Below are positions 34,846-41,878 of a stretch of 64,000 nucleotides of DNA, one piece after another. The stretch's first letter is position 1. Each line of letters starts with the position of its first letter. This DNA is from Flagellimonas profundi (GTDB lineage: Bacteria > Bacteroidota > Bacteroidia > Flavobacteriales > Flavobacteriaceae): NCBI RefSeq assembly GCF_017313275.1, contig NZ_JAFLNM010000001.1:620001-684000 (forward strand). Reading direction: 5' to 3'. Made by a program: the position numbers and the translations under genes. The notes beneath the pieces were generated by a model that was not told the DNA's origin, made no database searches, and saw nothing but the letters and a program-made list of their open reading frames with translations.

Positions 34846-35687
34846 GACATTAGCTTTTCATTAGCATCTTTATATCCTTTGTAAAGCTCCCTGCAATCAT
34901 GAGATTGTGGGCATGTATCTAATAGATGACTTGTTGCCAAATCACCTGATCGGTCATTGTCTAAATAGAGTAGGACTTTTTCATAATTCATTAGTGTAGG
35001 AACAACATTATTTACAAATGCAATCGAATTGAGGACTAAGATGTCCACTTCTTTTATTTTCTCTTTTAGTATACTAACTAGGGATAACAAATCAAACATC
35101 CCTTCGGTTACCAATACATTTTTATGACCCTTATTGATATAGCTGAATGTCTTAGGTGAAGTTGATGTTTTATAGTACTTGTTTCGAAGCTCCCATCCGC
35201 CATCATAATTTTTTAATCCTAGTGCAAAAAATGTTTTGTCCTTATTTCTATACCAGACCTCTTGACAATAGTTCTTTGCTATAAATAAGGGTATTTTTCT
35301 CGAAGTGATATAATTCACCAACCCTGGGTGTTGAATTGGTTGAATATTTACAATCGATAAATCATTTTTTTTATCATTTATAAAGTGCTGCTGTTGAAAA
35401 GAGAAGAGAGTGATCTCCTTACTCAAAAAGTCAAGAGCTTCTCTAACCGAACAATTCAAAATTTCGATGATTAAGTCTATGACATTTCCTCCAATCCCTA
35501 AACCATGATCGTACCATCTATTTTTTAGTTTAGAGACTTTAAAAGAGGCTTGTGTTTCTGACCGTAAAGGACTTAGAAACCAAGCTTCTTTTTCCGATTC
35601 CTTTTTGGGAAAATGCTCGAGTTTTGCCAACACCTGGAGCAGGCAAATATTTCGAGCTTTTTTACAGTTTATTTTTTCTTTTTTCAT
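34836..35687 (-). CDS. Toprim-domain primase-like protein of the mobile element
   Basis: 283 residues. The first part resembles a reduced CHC2-type primase zinc domain (WFLSPLRSETQASFKVSKLKNRWYDHGLGIGGNVIDLI) but without the zinc cysteines. The second part is a Toprim domain: VLVTEGMFDLLSLVSIL with the acidic residue, then VLLYLDNDRSGD. It probably primes replication of the excised or transferred element. It lies between the repeat cluster at 35.7-35.9 kb and the mobilization genes. Confidence 0.88.
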   Translation of the reverse strand: MKKEKINCKKARNICLLQVLAKLEHFPKKESEKEAWFLSPLRSETQASFKVSKLKNRWYDHGLGIGGNVIDLIIEILNCSVREALDFLSKEITLFSFQQQHFINDKKNDLSIVNIQPIQHPGLVNYITSRKIPLFIAKNYCQEVWYRNKDKTFFALGLKNYDGGWELRNKYYKTSTSPKTFSYINKGHKNVLVTEGMFDLLSLVSILKEKIKEVDILVLNSIAFVNNVVPTLMNYEKVLLYLDNDRSGDLATSHLLDTCPQSHDCRELYKGYKDANEKLMSWI

Positions 35688-35721
35688 GAGCTCTTCATTT
35701 TTTAGAACATTTTTGATGATT

Positions 35722-35909
35722 TGATGACAACCCCTCTGGAAGGCTTATAAATAGTGAGTTTTCTCTGTCATCGTTTTGTCATCACGTCATCATTTTTGAG
35801 TTTTTTACATTATTTTCTGTCATCACTTTTTATTTTGATGACAGAATGATGACAAAGTGATGACGGCCTTAAGCCTCATAAACATTGGCTTCGGCTCAAT
35901 CTGTCATCA
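35722..35909. repeat. cluster of GTCATCA/TGATGAC repeats, candidate origin
   Basis: Exact copies of the 7-mer lie at 35722, 35778, 35786, 35819, 35836, 35847, 35858 and 35903, and one with a single mismatch lies at 35767. Both orientations occur: four TGATGAC (first, then a block of three 11 bases apart) and four GTCATCA. The cluster fills the gap between the primase-helicase and primase genes. Spacing of about 11 bases is iteron-like. It may be the replication or transfer origin of the element. Confidence 0.6.
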
Positions 35910-37101
35910 ATTCATCAAAATTTTGGACTAGGAAAGGCTTTTCTATGGTAAAATACCTTCCTTTTGCATCTTTTAAATCCATATCTCCATCACTCCAGAT
36001 CTGAAACTTTTGATATTTATTAGAGTTGTCTTGATTCTTTAATTTCCAGTCTTTTTTTAATAATCGTCTGAGCTGTGTTAGATCTGTTTTCACTCTAGTC
36101 TTGTTCAATGCATGTAAGGCATCAATAGGACATAGATGTACTTCTTCTAAATCAAATTTTTCCATGACACTTAAAATGATACTCGCCAACTCCTTTTCAA
36201 CGCGATTACGATTATGTTGCACCAATTTTTTTAAAGCAACTGTTTTGATTTGCTGTGCAGTAAACCACATACGTGTTAAATGATTAGTAGAAAGCTGTCT
36301 TTGTTTTAGAAAATGGAGAAAGGCAGGAATTTCAGAAATAAGCTTTTCCAGGTAATCCGTACGCTCTTTTTCTATAATAGGAACTTTAATTACCCAGAAC
36401 CGGGTTTCGTTGGCATCAATTTTAATAAAGTTATCTTCGTTATTACTACAAAGGATAAACTTTCCAAAGAATTCAACTTCACGTTTGTCTTTGCCTTTCG
36501 CTTCTAACTTATTAATATTGGTTGTGCTTAAATATTTGATCCGTTCGGTAAGCTCTTCCTTATTAAATAAAACTTCATCAATACAAATCAATAGTTTATT
36601 TGCCCAATCGGAATTGAACTGACTGCTGAAACTATCATTGGTTAAATATGTAAGGTTATTATCAAAGATTTCCTTTAACCATTTTAGAAAAGTACTTTTC
36701 CCCGTCGATCTTTCTTTAGATACTAGGCAAAGAATAGGTAATACTTGAATAGGTCTTACATATAATAATTGTAAATAGTCAAGTCCTAATTCATTTTGTT
36801 TTCCAAAAATGTGTTTTACAAAATTCAAAGTGGTATCAATTGATCCTTCCTTTGGTTTTTTACTAAGAGGGGAGTAGATATTATAAAAGTCTTTGTATTC
36901 CTGCTTAAAATCAATATGATTTGGTATACATGTAAACCCATCATACTTTGAAATTTTACTTAAATAAGACTTACCATGATCTTGCCGTATGGTTTCAATA
37001 CTCCATGATACCAGTATTTCATTAAAATGTCCTGCGATGGTAGGAGCTTGGACTTTTTTATAATAGGAGGTTCCTACCCTTATATATGGTATTGCCTTCA
37101 T
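35896..37101 (-). CDS. DUF5906-type primase-helicase (D5-like AAA+ NTPase)
   Basis: 401 residues. The NTPase core has a Walker A motif, SKERSTGKSTFLKWL, near residues 124-138 and a Walker B motif, LLICIDEVLF, near 169-178. After these comes FFGKFILCSNNEDNF, which has the sensor Asn. A helical C-terminal domain follows. The family unwinds DNA for plasmid, phage and mobile-element replication. It starts 19 bases after the HTH gene stop. The stop codon falls inside the GTCATCA repeat cluster. Confidence 0.88.
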   Translation of the reverse strand: MKAIPYIRVGTSYYKKVQAPTIAGHFNEILVSWSIETIRQDHGKSYLSKISKYDGFTCIPNHIDFKQEYKDFYNIYSPLSKKPKEGSIDTTLNFVKHIFGKQNELGLDYLQLLYVRPIQVLPILCLVSKERSTGKSTFLKWLKEIFDNNLTYLTNDSFSSQFNSDWANKLLICIDEVLFNKEELTERIKYLSTTNINKLEAKGKDKREVEFFGKFILCSNNEDNFIKIDANETRFWVIKVPIIEKERTDYLEKLISEIPAFLHFLKQRQLSTNHLTRMWFTAQQIKTVALKKLVQHNRNRVEKELASIILSVMEKFDLEEVHLCPIDALHALNKTRVKTDLTQLRRLLKKDWKLKNQDNSNKYQKFQIWSDGDMDLKDAKGRYFTIEKPFLVQNFDELMTD

Positions 37102-37120
37102 GATGATGTGATTTAGATGT

Positions 37121-37402
37121 TTATTTTTTCTTTAAAACATAGTCTAATGCCATGTCCTCTATTTCACATTTGGATTTTCGGTCATTCCGTAAAAGCCATT
37201 CATTTAGGCGATTGATATCAAAAAATATCATTTTACCATTTGGTTTACTGTGAGGAATAATACCAGCGGAAGTTAGTTTATAGAGATAGCTGCGTGATAT
37301 ACCTGTATAATCACACGCTTCTTCTAAAGTAAGTACTTGTTTAGAGCCTAATAATAAGCTCTCAATTCTATCGAGTTTTTCTTCTAGTTTAATATTGTCC
37401 AT
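37121..37402 (-). CDS. excisionase-like helix-turn-helix protein
   Basis: 93 residues. An N-terminal coiled segment is followed by a MerR-like winged helix (VLTLEEACDYTGISRSYLYKLTSAGIIPHSKPNGKMIFFDINRLNEWLL, residues about 18-66), the HTH_17 type found in excisionases and in control proteins of integrative elements. It precedes the primase-helicase in a leftward unit. A perfect 16-bp palindrome lies 27 bases upstream, suggesting that this protein or another element regulator acts there. Confidence 0.88.
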   Translation of the reverse strand: MDNIKLEEKLDRIESLLLGSKQVLTLEEACDYTGISRSYLYKLTSAGIIPHSKPNGKMIFFDINRLNEWLLRNDRKSKCEIEDMALDYVLKKK

Positions 37403-37428
37403 TTTCTTCTATTTATAGATTAATAATG

Positions 37429-37444
37429 AACAAAGCGCTTTGTT
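37429..37444. promoter_or_regulatory. 16-bp perfect palindrome upstream of the HTH gene
   Basis: AACAAAGC and GCTTTGTT abut without a spacer, 27 bases before the excisionase-like gene start. It is GC-richer than the surrounding DNA. Operator function for the replication genes is inferred from position. Confidence 0.45.
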
Positions 37445-37549
37445 TCTTTTTGTTGAATTCTTGAAATAAAAGTAAAAAGAAAGAAGGTATAAGGTTGGTT
37501 TTGTTTAATTTTTTTATTCACAAACAACTGATAAACAGTCAAATACATT

Positions 37550-37573
37550 CATTTAAGTGCAAATGAATCCAAA
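37550..37573 (+). repeat. 24-bp repeat downstream of the integrase gene (copy 1)
   Basis: CATTTAAGTGCAAATGAATC and four more bases match a second copy at 38970-38993 in 21 of 24 positions. The copies flank the integrase gene in the same orientation. Each contains a near CATTTG-N4-CAAATG palindrome. Confidence 0.5.
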
Positions 37574-37683
37574 ATTCATGAAGCTCATAAATTAAAGTTG
37601 TAAAGCGTTTGATTTGAAAGTAAATAAAATGGGCCTAAATGATGAAATATGAAGTTATTAACAGCAAAAACCTAAAAATAGTC

Positions 37684-38844
37684 TTATTCAACGTTTTCAA
37701 GTTCTAGTTTCGGCACTAAATGCGCTGCTTCTTTCATTTTTTTATCAATAATTTTGGCATAAATCTCTGTAGTTCTTATTTCTTTGTGTCCTAGTCTTTT
37801 GGAAACTGTATAAATGTCAGCTCCATTTTCTAAAAGTAGAACAGCATTTGTATGCCTGGCGGAATGAAAAGTGATATGTTTAGTGATACCTGCGAACATA
37901 CACCATCGCAATAACTTTAAATTCATATGGGCACTATAATGAAGATTGGTAAATACACGATCATTTGACTCTTTGCGTTCTCCAAGTAATTCCCTTGCCT
38001 GTTTAGAAATATATAAGTATTCCATTCCTTCCGTTTTTTTCTGCTTGAAAATGATACGAAAGATTTCATTTCCTGAACTATCTATTCCCTCATTTCTAAC
38101 TTCAGACCAGGTTAATTTATTGATATCTGACCATCTTATACCGGTAAGTGCAGAAAATAAAAAGGCAGACTTTAATACCTTTACTTCACAAGGGGTTCTC
38201 GAGAGTCTTTGCAATTCTTCAGAAGTTAAATACTCTCTTTTGGATTCTCCCATGGTAAACCCTTTAACCTTTGTTATTAGATTTTCTTTCATATAACCTT
38301 CGTCAAAAGCAGCTCGCAACGCAGCTTTAAACTTGTTAAAGTAAGTGTGTTTTGTATTTTGTGCCAGCTTCTTATTGCCTTTAGTTACTGCAACGGTATT
38401 CAAATATTTCTTGAACCCTTTTATAAAATCAATATCTACGTCATTAAAGGTAATATGCTTCGGACAATACTTTTCTAAATGCTTTTGTGCTGCTTCCCAA
38501 TTGTCATAATTCCCTTTTGTCTCATATCGTTCCTCTTTTTTTTGTTCATAAAAGTCTAATAAAGTGGTCTTACCTTTATGTTCACTTCGAATCCTGTACT
38601 TCCCTTGGTAAACTTCTGCTTTCCTGATTGCGAGAATTTGCTCAGCTAATTGGAGTTGCTCTTTATTATTCTTCTTTTCAATGGCTGATTTTGGATTAGC
38701 AACTAAATAGAGTTGTAAATACTCATAATCTCTAAGGTGTTTAATTTTTCCGCTTTCTAGCGTTTTTATGCCTTTATAATATTCAATATATAGACTTTGT
38801 TTTCCTGTCTTTAATTTTTTCTTTCTTAAATGAACTTTTATCAT
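37684..38844 (-). CDS. tyrosine recombinase/integrase of the element
   Basis: 386 residues from the ATG at 38842-38844 (MIKVHLRKKKL). The frame runs on to a GTG at 38883, but that extension covers the candidate arm sites and is not family-like. An N-terminal arm-binding domain and a SAM-like core-binding domain (about 85-190) precede the catalytic domain. The catalytic residues are Arg in LTGIRWSDINKL, HxxR in HSARHTNAVLL, His in RLGHKEIRTT and Tyr in TEIYAKII. This is the Bacteroidota conjugative-transposon type. It sits at the right end, reading away from mnmE, about 160 bases from the attachment site, as expected for the integrase that made this insertion. Confidence 0.95.
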   Translation of the reverse strand: MIKVHLRKKKLKTGKQSLYIEYYKGIKTLESGKIKHLRDYEYLQLYLVANPKSAIEKKNNKEQLQLAEQILAIRKAEVYQGKYRIRSEHKGKTTLLDFYEQKKEERYETKGNYDNWEAAQKHLEKYCPKHITFNDVDIDFIKGFKKYLNTVAVTKGNKKLAQNTKHTYFNKFKAALRAAFDEGYMKENLITKVKGFTMGESKREYLTSEELQRLSRTPCEVKVLKSAFLFSALTGIRWSDINKLTWSEVRNEGIDSSGNEIFRIIFKQKKTEGMEYLYISKQARELLGERKESNDRVFTNLHYSAHMNLKLLRWCMFAGITKHITFHSARHTNAVLLLENGADIYTVSKRLGHKEIRTTEIYAKIIDKKMKEAAHLVPKLELENVE

Positions 38845-38858
38845 AATGACACATTTTT

Positions 38859-38896
38859 TTGTGTCTCGCCAAATATGCGACACACATGAGACACAA
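38859..38896. promoter_or_regulatory. paired GAGACACAA arm-type sites, right end
   Basis: One inverted copy (38859-38867, read as TTGTGTCTC) and one direct copy (38888-38896) of the 9-mer also seen at the left end. They lie just upstream of the integrase start, so the sites may also let integrase or excisionase control the integrase promoter. Confidence 0.5.
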
Positions 38897-38969
38897 TAAA
38901 AGTATGAATATTATTAAATCAAAGGAAAGTAAGATACAAAAAATTTTTAACAATTATTTGATTTACAGT

Positions 38970-38993
38970 CATTTGAATGCAAATGAAACCAAA
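38970..38993 (+). repeat. 24-bp repeat upstream of the integrase gene (copy 2)
   Basis: CATTTGAATGCAAATGAAAC and four more bases, 21 of 24 identical to the copy at 37550. It includes a perfect CATTTG-N4-CAAATG inverted repeat and ends 10 bases from the right attachment site, a plausible accessory-protein site. Confidence 0.5.
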
Positions 38994-39003
38994 TAAAATT
39001 AAT

Positions 39004-39024
39004 ATCTATTTTCCGATGCAGAAA
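39004..39024 (-). repeat. right attachment site within the last codons of mnmE
   Basis: On the minus strand the core reads TTCTGCATCGGAAAATAG, coding for FCIGK and the stop. It matches the distal copy at 19833-19853 except at two positions. The insertion keeps the mnmE C-terminus intact. Confidence 0.85.
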
Positions 39025-40376
39025 TTGGAAAAAATATTGCCCAAAAGGTCATCGGTGGTAACACTTCCGGTAATTTCTCCTAAATGATAAAGGGCTTGCC
39101 GGATATCTATGGCCATTAAATCGCTCGAAAGTTCCATATCCAGACCTTCTTTTACTTTTTGGATTTCTTCCAATGCTTTTAACAGGGCATCATAATGTCT
39201 GCTATTGGTGACAATGGTACTGTCGCCGCTCAATGCCCCAGAATCCACAAGTGATAAAAGTTTTTCCTCAAGTTCAGAAATTCCAGTTTTGAATTTTGCA
39301 GAAAGGAAAAGCACATTGGGAATTTCTTTCTTGACTTTGTTTATTTGATCCTCGTTCAAGAGGTCCATTTTGTTACAAATGGGCAACAACTGTTTATTGG
39401 GGTAACGTTTTTTAATTTGACCTAGCTCTTCTTTGTCAAAGTTCAGACCATCGAACAAGTAAATAATAAGTCGTGCTTTGTCAATTTTTTCATAGGTGCG
39501 TTCAATACCGATTTTTTCTACAACATCTTCCGTTTCCCTAATTCCCGCGGTATCGATAAACCTAAAATTGATGCCATTTAAACTAATATGGTCTTCAACG
39601 GTATCCCGGGTAGTACCTGCAATTTCGCTTACAATGGCCCTTTCCTCGTTGAGCAGAACATTCAACAGCGTAGATTTACCTACGTTGGGCTGACCTACAA
39701 TGGCAACGGGAATCCCGTGTTTGATCACATTCCCCAGTGCAAAGGAATCTATCAACTTTTTCAGAACTTCGCTTATACGGTTTAGGAGCTCGTTGAATTG
39801 GGTTCTATCGGCAAACTCCACATCTTCTTGGGAAAAATCCAACTCCAGTTCAATCAAGGATGCGAAGTTCAAGAGTTCTTGGCGCAATTCTTGGATTTCA
39901 TTACTGAATCCTCCTCGCATTTGTTGCATGGCTATGTCGTGTGCAGCTTCACTATCGCTGGCAATAAGGTCGGCCACGGCTTCAGCTTGGCTGAGGTCCA
40001 TTTTGCCGTTTAGAAACGCCCTAAGGGTAAACTCACCTGCCGATGCTGAACGACAACCACTTCGCAACAATAACTGGATTATCTGTTGCTGAATAAAAGG
40101 TGAACCATGGCATGAGATTTCCACTACATTTTCACCTGTATAGGAATGTGGCCCTTTAAAAATGGATACTAAGGCCTCATCCAGAACCTTCTCGCCATCC
40201 ACAATATTTCCCAAATGGATGGTATGGCTTTTCTGTTGCACCAATTTTTTTGCTTTGATGGATTTAAACAGTTTATCCACTAGGGTTATGGCATCCGGTC
40301 CGGAAACTCGAATCACTGCAATGGCACCCGTTCCAGAGGGAGTCGCCAAGGCTACAATGTTATCTGTATACGACAT
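39006..40376 (-). CDS. mnmE: tRNA modification GTPase MnmE
   Basis: 456 residues. The N-terminal folate-binding domain starts DNIVALATPSGTGAIAVIRVSG. The inserted G domain has a P loop GQPNVGKSTLLN near 225, switch GTTRDT, DTAG and NKMD, and the C-terminus is the invariant FCIGK. With MnmG it modifies U34 of certain tRNAs. The final codons are the attachment site of the 19-kb element, which regenerates them, so the gene should still work. The first gene on its far side (40462) is divergent. Confidence 0.97.
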   Translation of the reverse strand: MSYTDNIVALATPSGTGAIAVIRVSGPDAITLVDKLFKSIKAKKLVQQKSHTIHLGNIVDGEKVLDEALVSIFKGPHSYTGENVVEISCHGSPFIQQQIIQLLLRSGCRSASAGEFTLRAFLNGKMDLSQAEAVADLIASDSEAAHDIAMQQMRGGFSNEIQELRQELLNFASLIELELDFSQEDVEFADRTQFNELLNRISEVLKKLIDSFALGNVIKHGIPVAIVGQPNVGKSTLLNVLLNEERAIVSEIAGTTRDTVEDHISLNGINFRFIDTAGIRETEDVVEKIGIERTYEKIDKARLIIYLFDGLNFDKEELGQIKKRYPNKQLLPICNKMDLLNEDQINKVKKEIPNVLFLSAKFKTGISELEEKLLSLVDSGALSGDSTIVTNSRHYDALLKALEEIQKVKEGLDMELSSDLMAIDIRQALYHLGEITGSVTTDDLLGNIFSNFCIGK

Positions 40377-40461
40377 GGATACAAAAGTACGAATTAGCTG
40401 TTGTTTGTAACATTTTCGGTGATTCGTATACTAATAAAGTGAATCATCAAAATCAATCAAA

Positions 40462-40824
40462 ATGGAAGTCATTAATCAAAAAGTAGTTAGAACAGACAAT
40501 ACGTTGTTGGCCGTAACACATCTGACCCAGTTGTTGGGGTATGCCATAGGCTTCGGAAGCCTTATTGTTCCTTTGATCATTTGGTTGTCATCCAAAGATA
40601 GGGTTGAAGGGATGGACGAGCATGGAAAGGCTATCATCAATTTTCAAATCAGTCTTATACTGTATATCATTATCAGTATTCCCGCCATATTGCTCTTAGG
40701 ATTGGGAATTCTGGGGTTGATCGCAACGGGAATCCTTGGGTTTATTCTACCTATCGTAAATGCTGTCAAGGCATCTAATGGTGAGTCTCCATCACATTTT
40801 ATGACGATTCGGTTTTTAAGCTAA
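40462..40824 (+). CDS. DUF4870-type membrane protein
   Basis: 120 residues with three hydrophobic segments: LLAVTHLTQLLGYAIGFGSLIVPLIIWLSS region (about 15-45), the segment IIISIPAILLLGLGILGLIATGILGFILPI (about 70-100) and a polar N-terminus. The motif GMDEHGKAIINFQISL is the family signature. Function is unknown. It is divergent from mnmE and its 3' end overlaps that of the next, opposing gene by 26 bases. Confidence 0.85.
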   Translation: MEVINQKVVRTDNTLLAVTHLTQLLGYAIGFGSLIVPLIIWLSSKDRVEGMDEHGKAIINFQISLILYIIISIPAILLLGLGILGLIATGILGFILPIVNAVKASNGESPSHFMTIRFLS

Positions 40825-41776
40825 CGTGATGAGCGTGAATATTTGTGCTACTTAAATTCAACCACCTGTTTTTAAATGTTTTCTCTGGACTGTTAAATCT
40901 TTTTTCTTTGAAAACTACGATACAATAATACTTTAACATCAAGGCCCAACTAATAGAGAAAGCCAACATCTTTTTAGCTAATTTTTTCTTTGGATAGAAG
41001 ACTTTTGTATCATAATAAAACACCGCGTTTGAAAACTTGATTTTGTAAGGTATGTTCCCCCAACCAGTATCCAATAATGTGCAATTATTCAAAAAACACC
41101 ATTCTATTTGGTTTACGAACATTAACTTACCTAAGCTGTATTTATAATAGTTTTCATTAAAGGAAGTGATTGCCGCAGTAAGTATGTTTTTATGCCGAAA
41201 GCTTAGAGAAATAGCAATAGGTAGATTATTATCATACAGAACGAACATAGCGGCATTTTTGGATAAGATCATATCGTAACAAGTTGGAACATAGAAATCC
41301 CATTTGGACAAAGCGGTATGTGTATGGGTCCTTCCTTCAAATCTTTTGAGAATATATCCTTTAAGTGTTTTGAACAAATAGGTATAGTGGTCCTTATCCA
41401 TTTCGCCATGATATACTTTTAACTGGATGTTATGATCTCTGTACAACCGTTGCCTATCCTGACGTATGCTTTTGTATGTTTTTTTACCTAAAACATCCTT
41501 TAAATAGTCTGTTGCGGAAGATGAATTTGAAAAGTCCATGGCATAACCTAAACGATAGGATTTGGAGTAATGACCATAATAACTATTTAAAGTACTTTCC
41601 CTTTTGCCGATATAAGGCATTACACAATTAACAATGTGGACATTGTTATCTTTTAAGGTGCTATTTTCAAAATACGCGTTCGGAACATCTTCAATTTCTT
41701 TATAAAAAGGAGGCACTGTGTTCTTCTCAAAGAAATCAAAAGAAAAGTTATGGGATTTTATACCTAGTAACTTCAT
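40799..41776 (-). CDS. GNAT-like (CelD/BioF2-type) acyltransferase-like protein
   Basis: 325 residues. The central part, about residues 85-260, has the strand/helix order of acetyltransferase-6 proteins: YKSIRQDRQRLYRDHNIQLKVYHG, then MFVLYDNNLPIAISLSFRHKNILTAAITSFNENYYKYSLGKLMFVNQIEW. Such proteins often act in exopolysaccharide or cell-envelope synthesis. The C-terminus is basic and hydrophobic. No neighbour gives a pathway. The 3' end overlaps the DUF4870 gene by 26 bases. Confidence 0.65.
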   Translation of the reverse strand: MKLLGIKSHNFSFDFFEKNTVPPFYKEIEDVPNAYFENSTLKDNNVHIVNCVMPYIGKRESTLNSYYGHYSKSYRLGYAMDFSNSSSATDYLKDVLGKKTYKSIRQDRQRLYRDHNIQLKVYHGEMDKDHYTYLFKTLKGYILKRFEGRTHTHTALSKWDFYVPTCYDMILSKNAAMFVLYDNNLPIAISLSFRHKNILTAAITSFNENYYKYSLGKLMFVNQIEWCFLNNCTLLDTGWGNIPYKIKFSNAVFYYDTKVFYPKKKLAKKMLAFSISWALMLKYYCIVVFKEKRFNSPEKTFKNRWLNLSSTNIHAHHVSLKTESS

Positions 41777-41818
41777 TTGTATTAAAAACTAATATGATAA
41801 AGACTAAAAAAACAAAAA

Positions 41819-41843
41819 GGGGCAAAATAATTGATTTTGCCCC
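41819..41843 (-). terminator. terminator after the thioester-like lipoprotein gene
   Basis: A perfect 10-bp stem GGGGCAAAAT / ATTTTGCCCC has a 5-base loop. On the minus strand a U-rich tail (from the A-run at 41805-41818) follows. It lies about 35 bases beyond the stop of the leftward gene at 41879. Confidence 0.85.
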
Positions 41844-41878
41844 TTATCATTAATTATTAAATAAAGGAACTTGCTGCA

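Larger units (their letters stand above)
19833..39024. mobile_element. integrative mobilizable element carrying a [NiFe]-hydrogenase operon, inserted at the 3' end of mnmE
   Basis: About 19.2 kb lies between two copies of a 21-bp repeat (two mismatches); the right copy is the last codons of mnmE. Inside the right end are a tyrosine integrase, an excisionase-like HTH protein, primase/helicase genes and a MobC-like plus relaxase pair. No type IV secretion or coupling-protein genes are present, so it would be mobilised by a helper rather than conjugate alone. The left two thirds are cargo: hydrogenase structural, processing and Hyp genes plus a nickel permease. The repeat GAGACACAA near both ends fits integrase arm sites. 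The cargo looks more AT-rich than the flanking genes. Confidence 0.88.

Noticed and set aside
35722-35909. CRISPR array
   Set aside because: The repeated unit is only 7 bases, occurs in both orientations with irregular spacing, and no cas genes are near.
33099-37402. Self-transmissible conjugative element
   Set aside because: No type IV secretion, coupling-protein or Tra genes are present, only a relaxase and a MobC-like protein.
38845-38883. Longer integrase starting at GTG 38883
   Set aside because: The extension overlaps the candidate arm sites, and the ATG at 38844 gives a normal arm-binding N-terminus.
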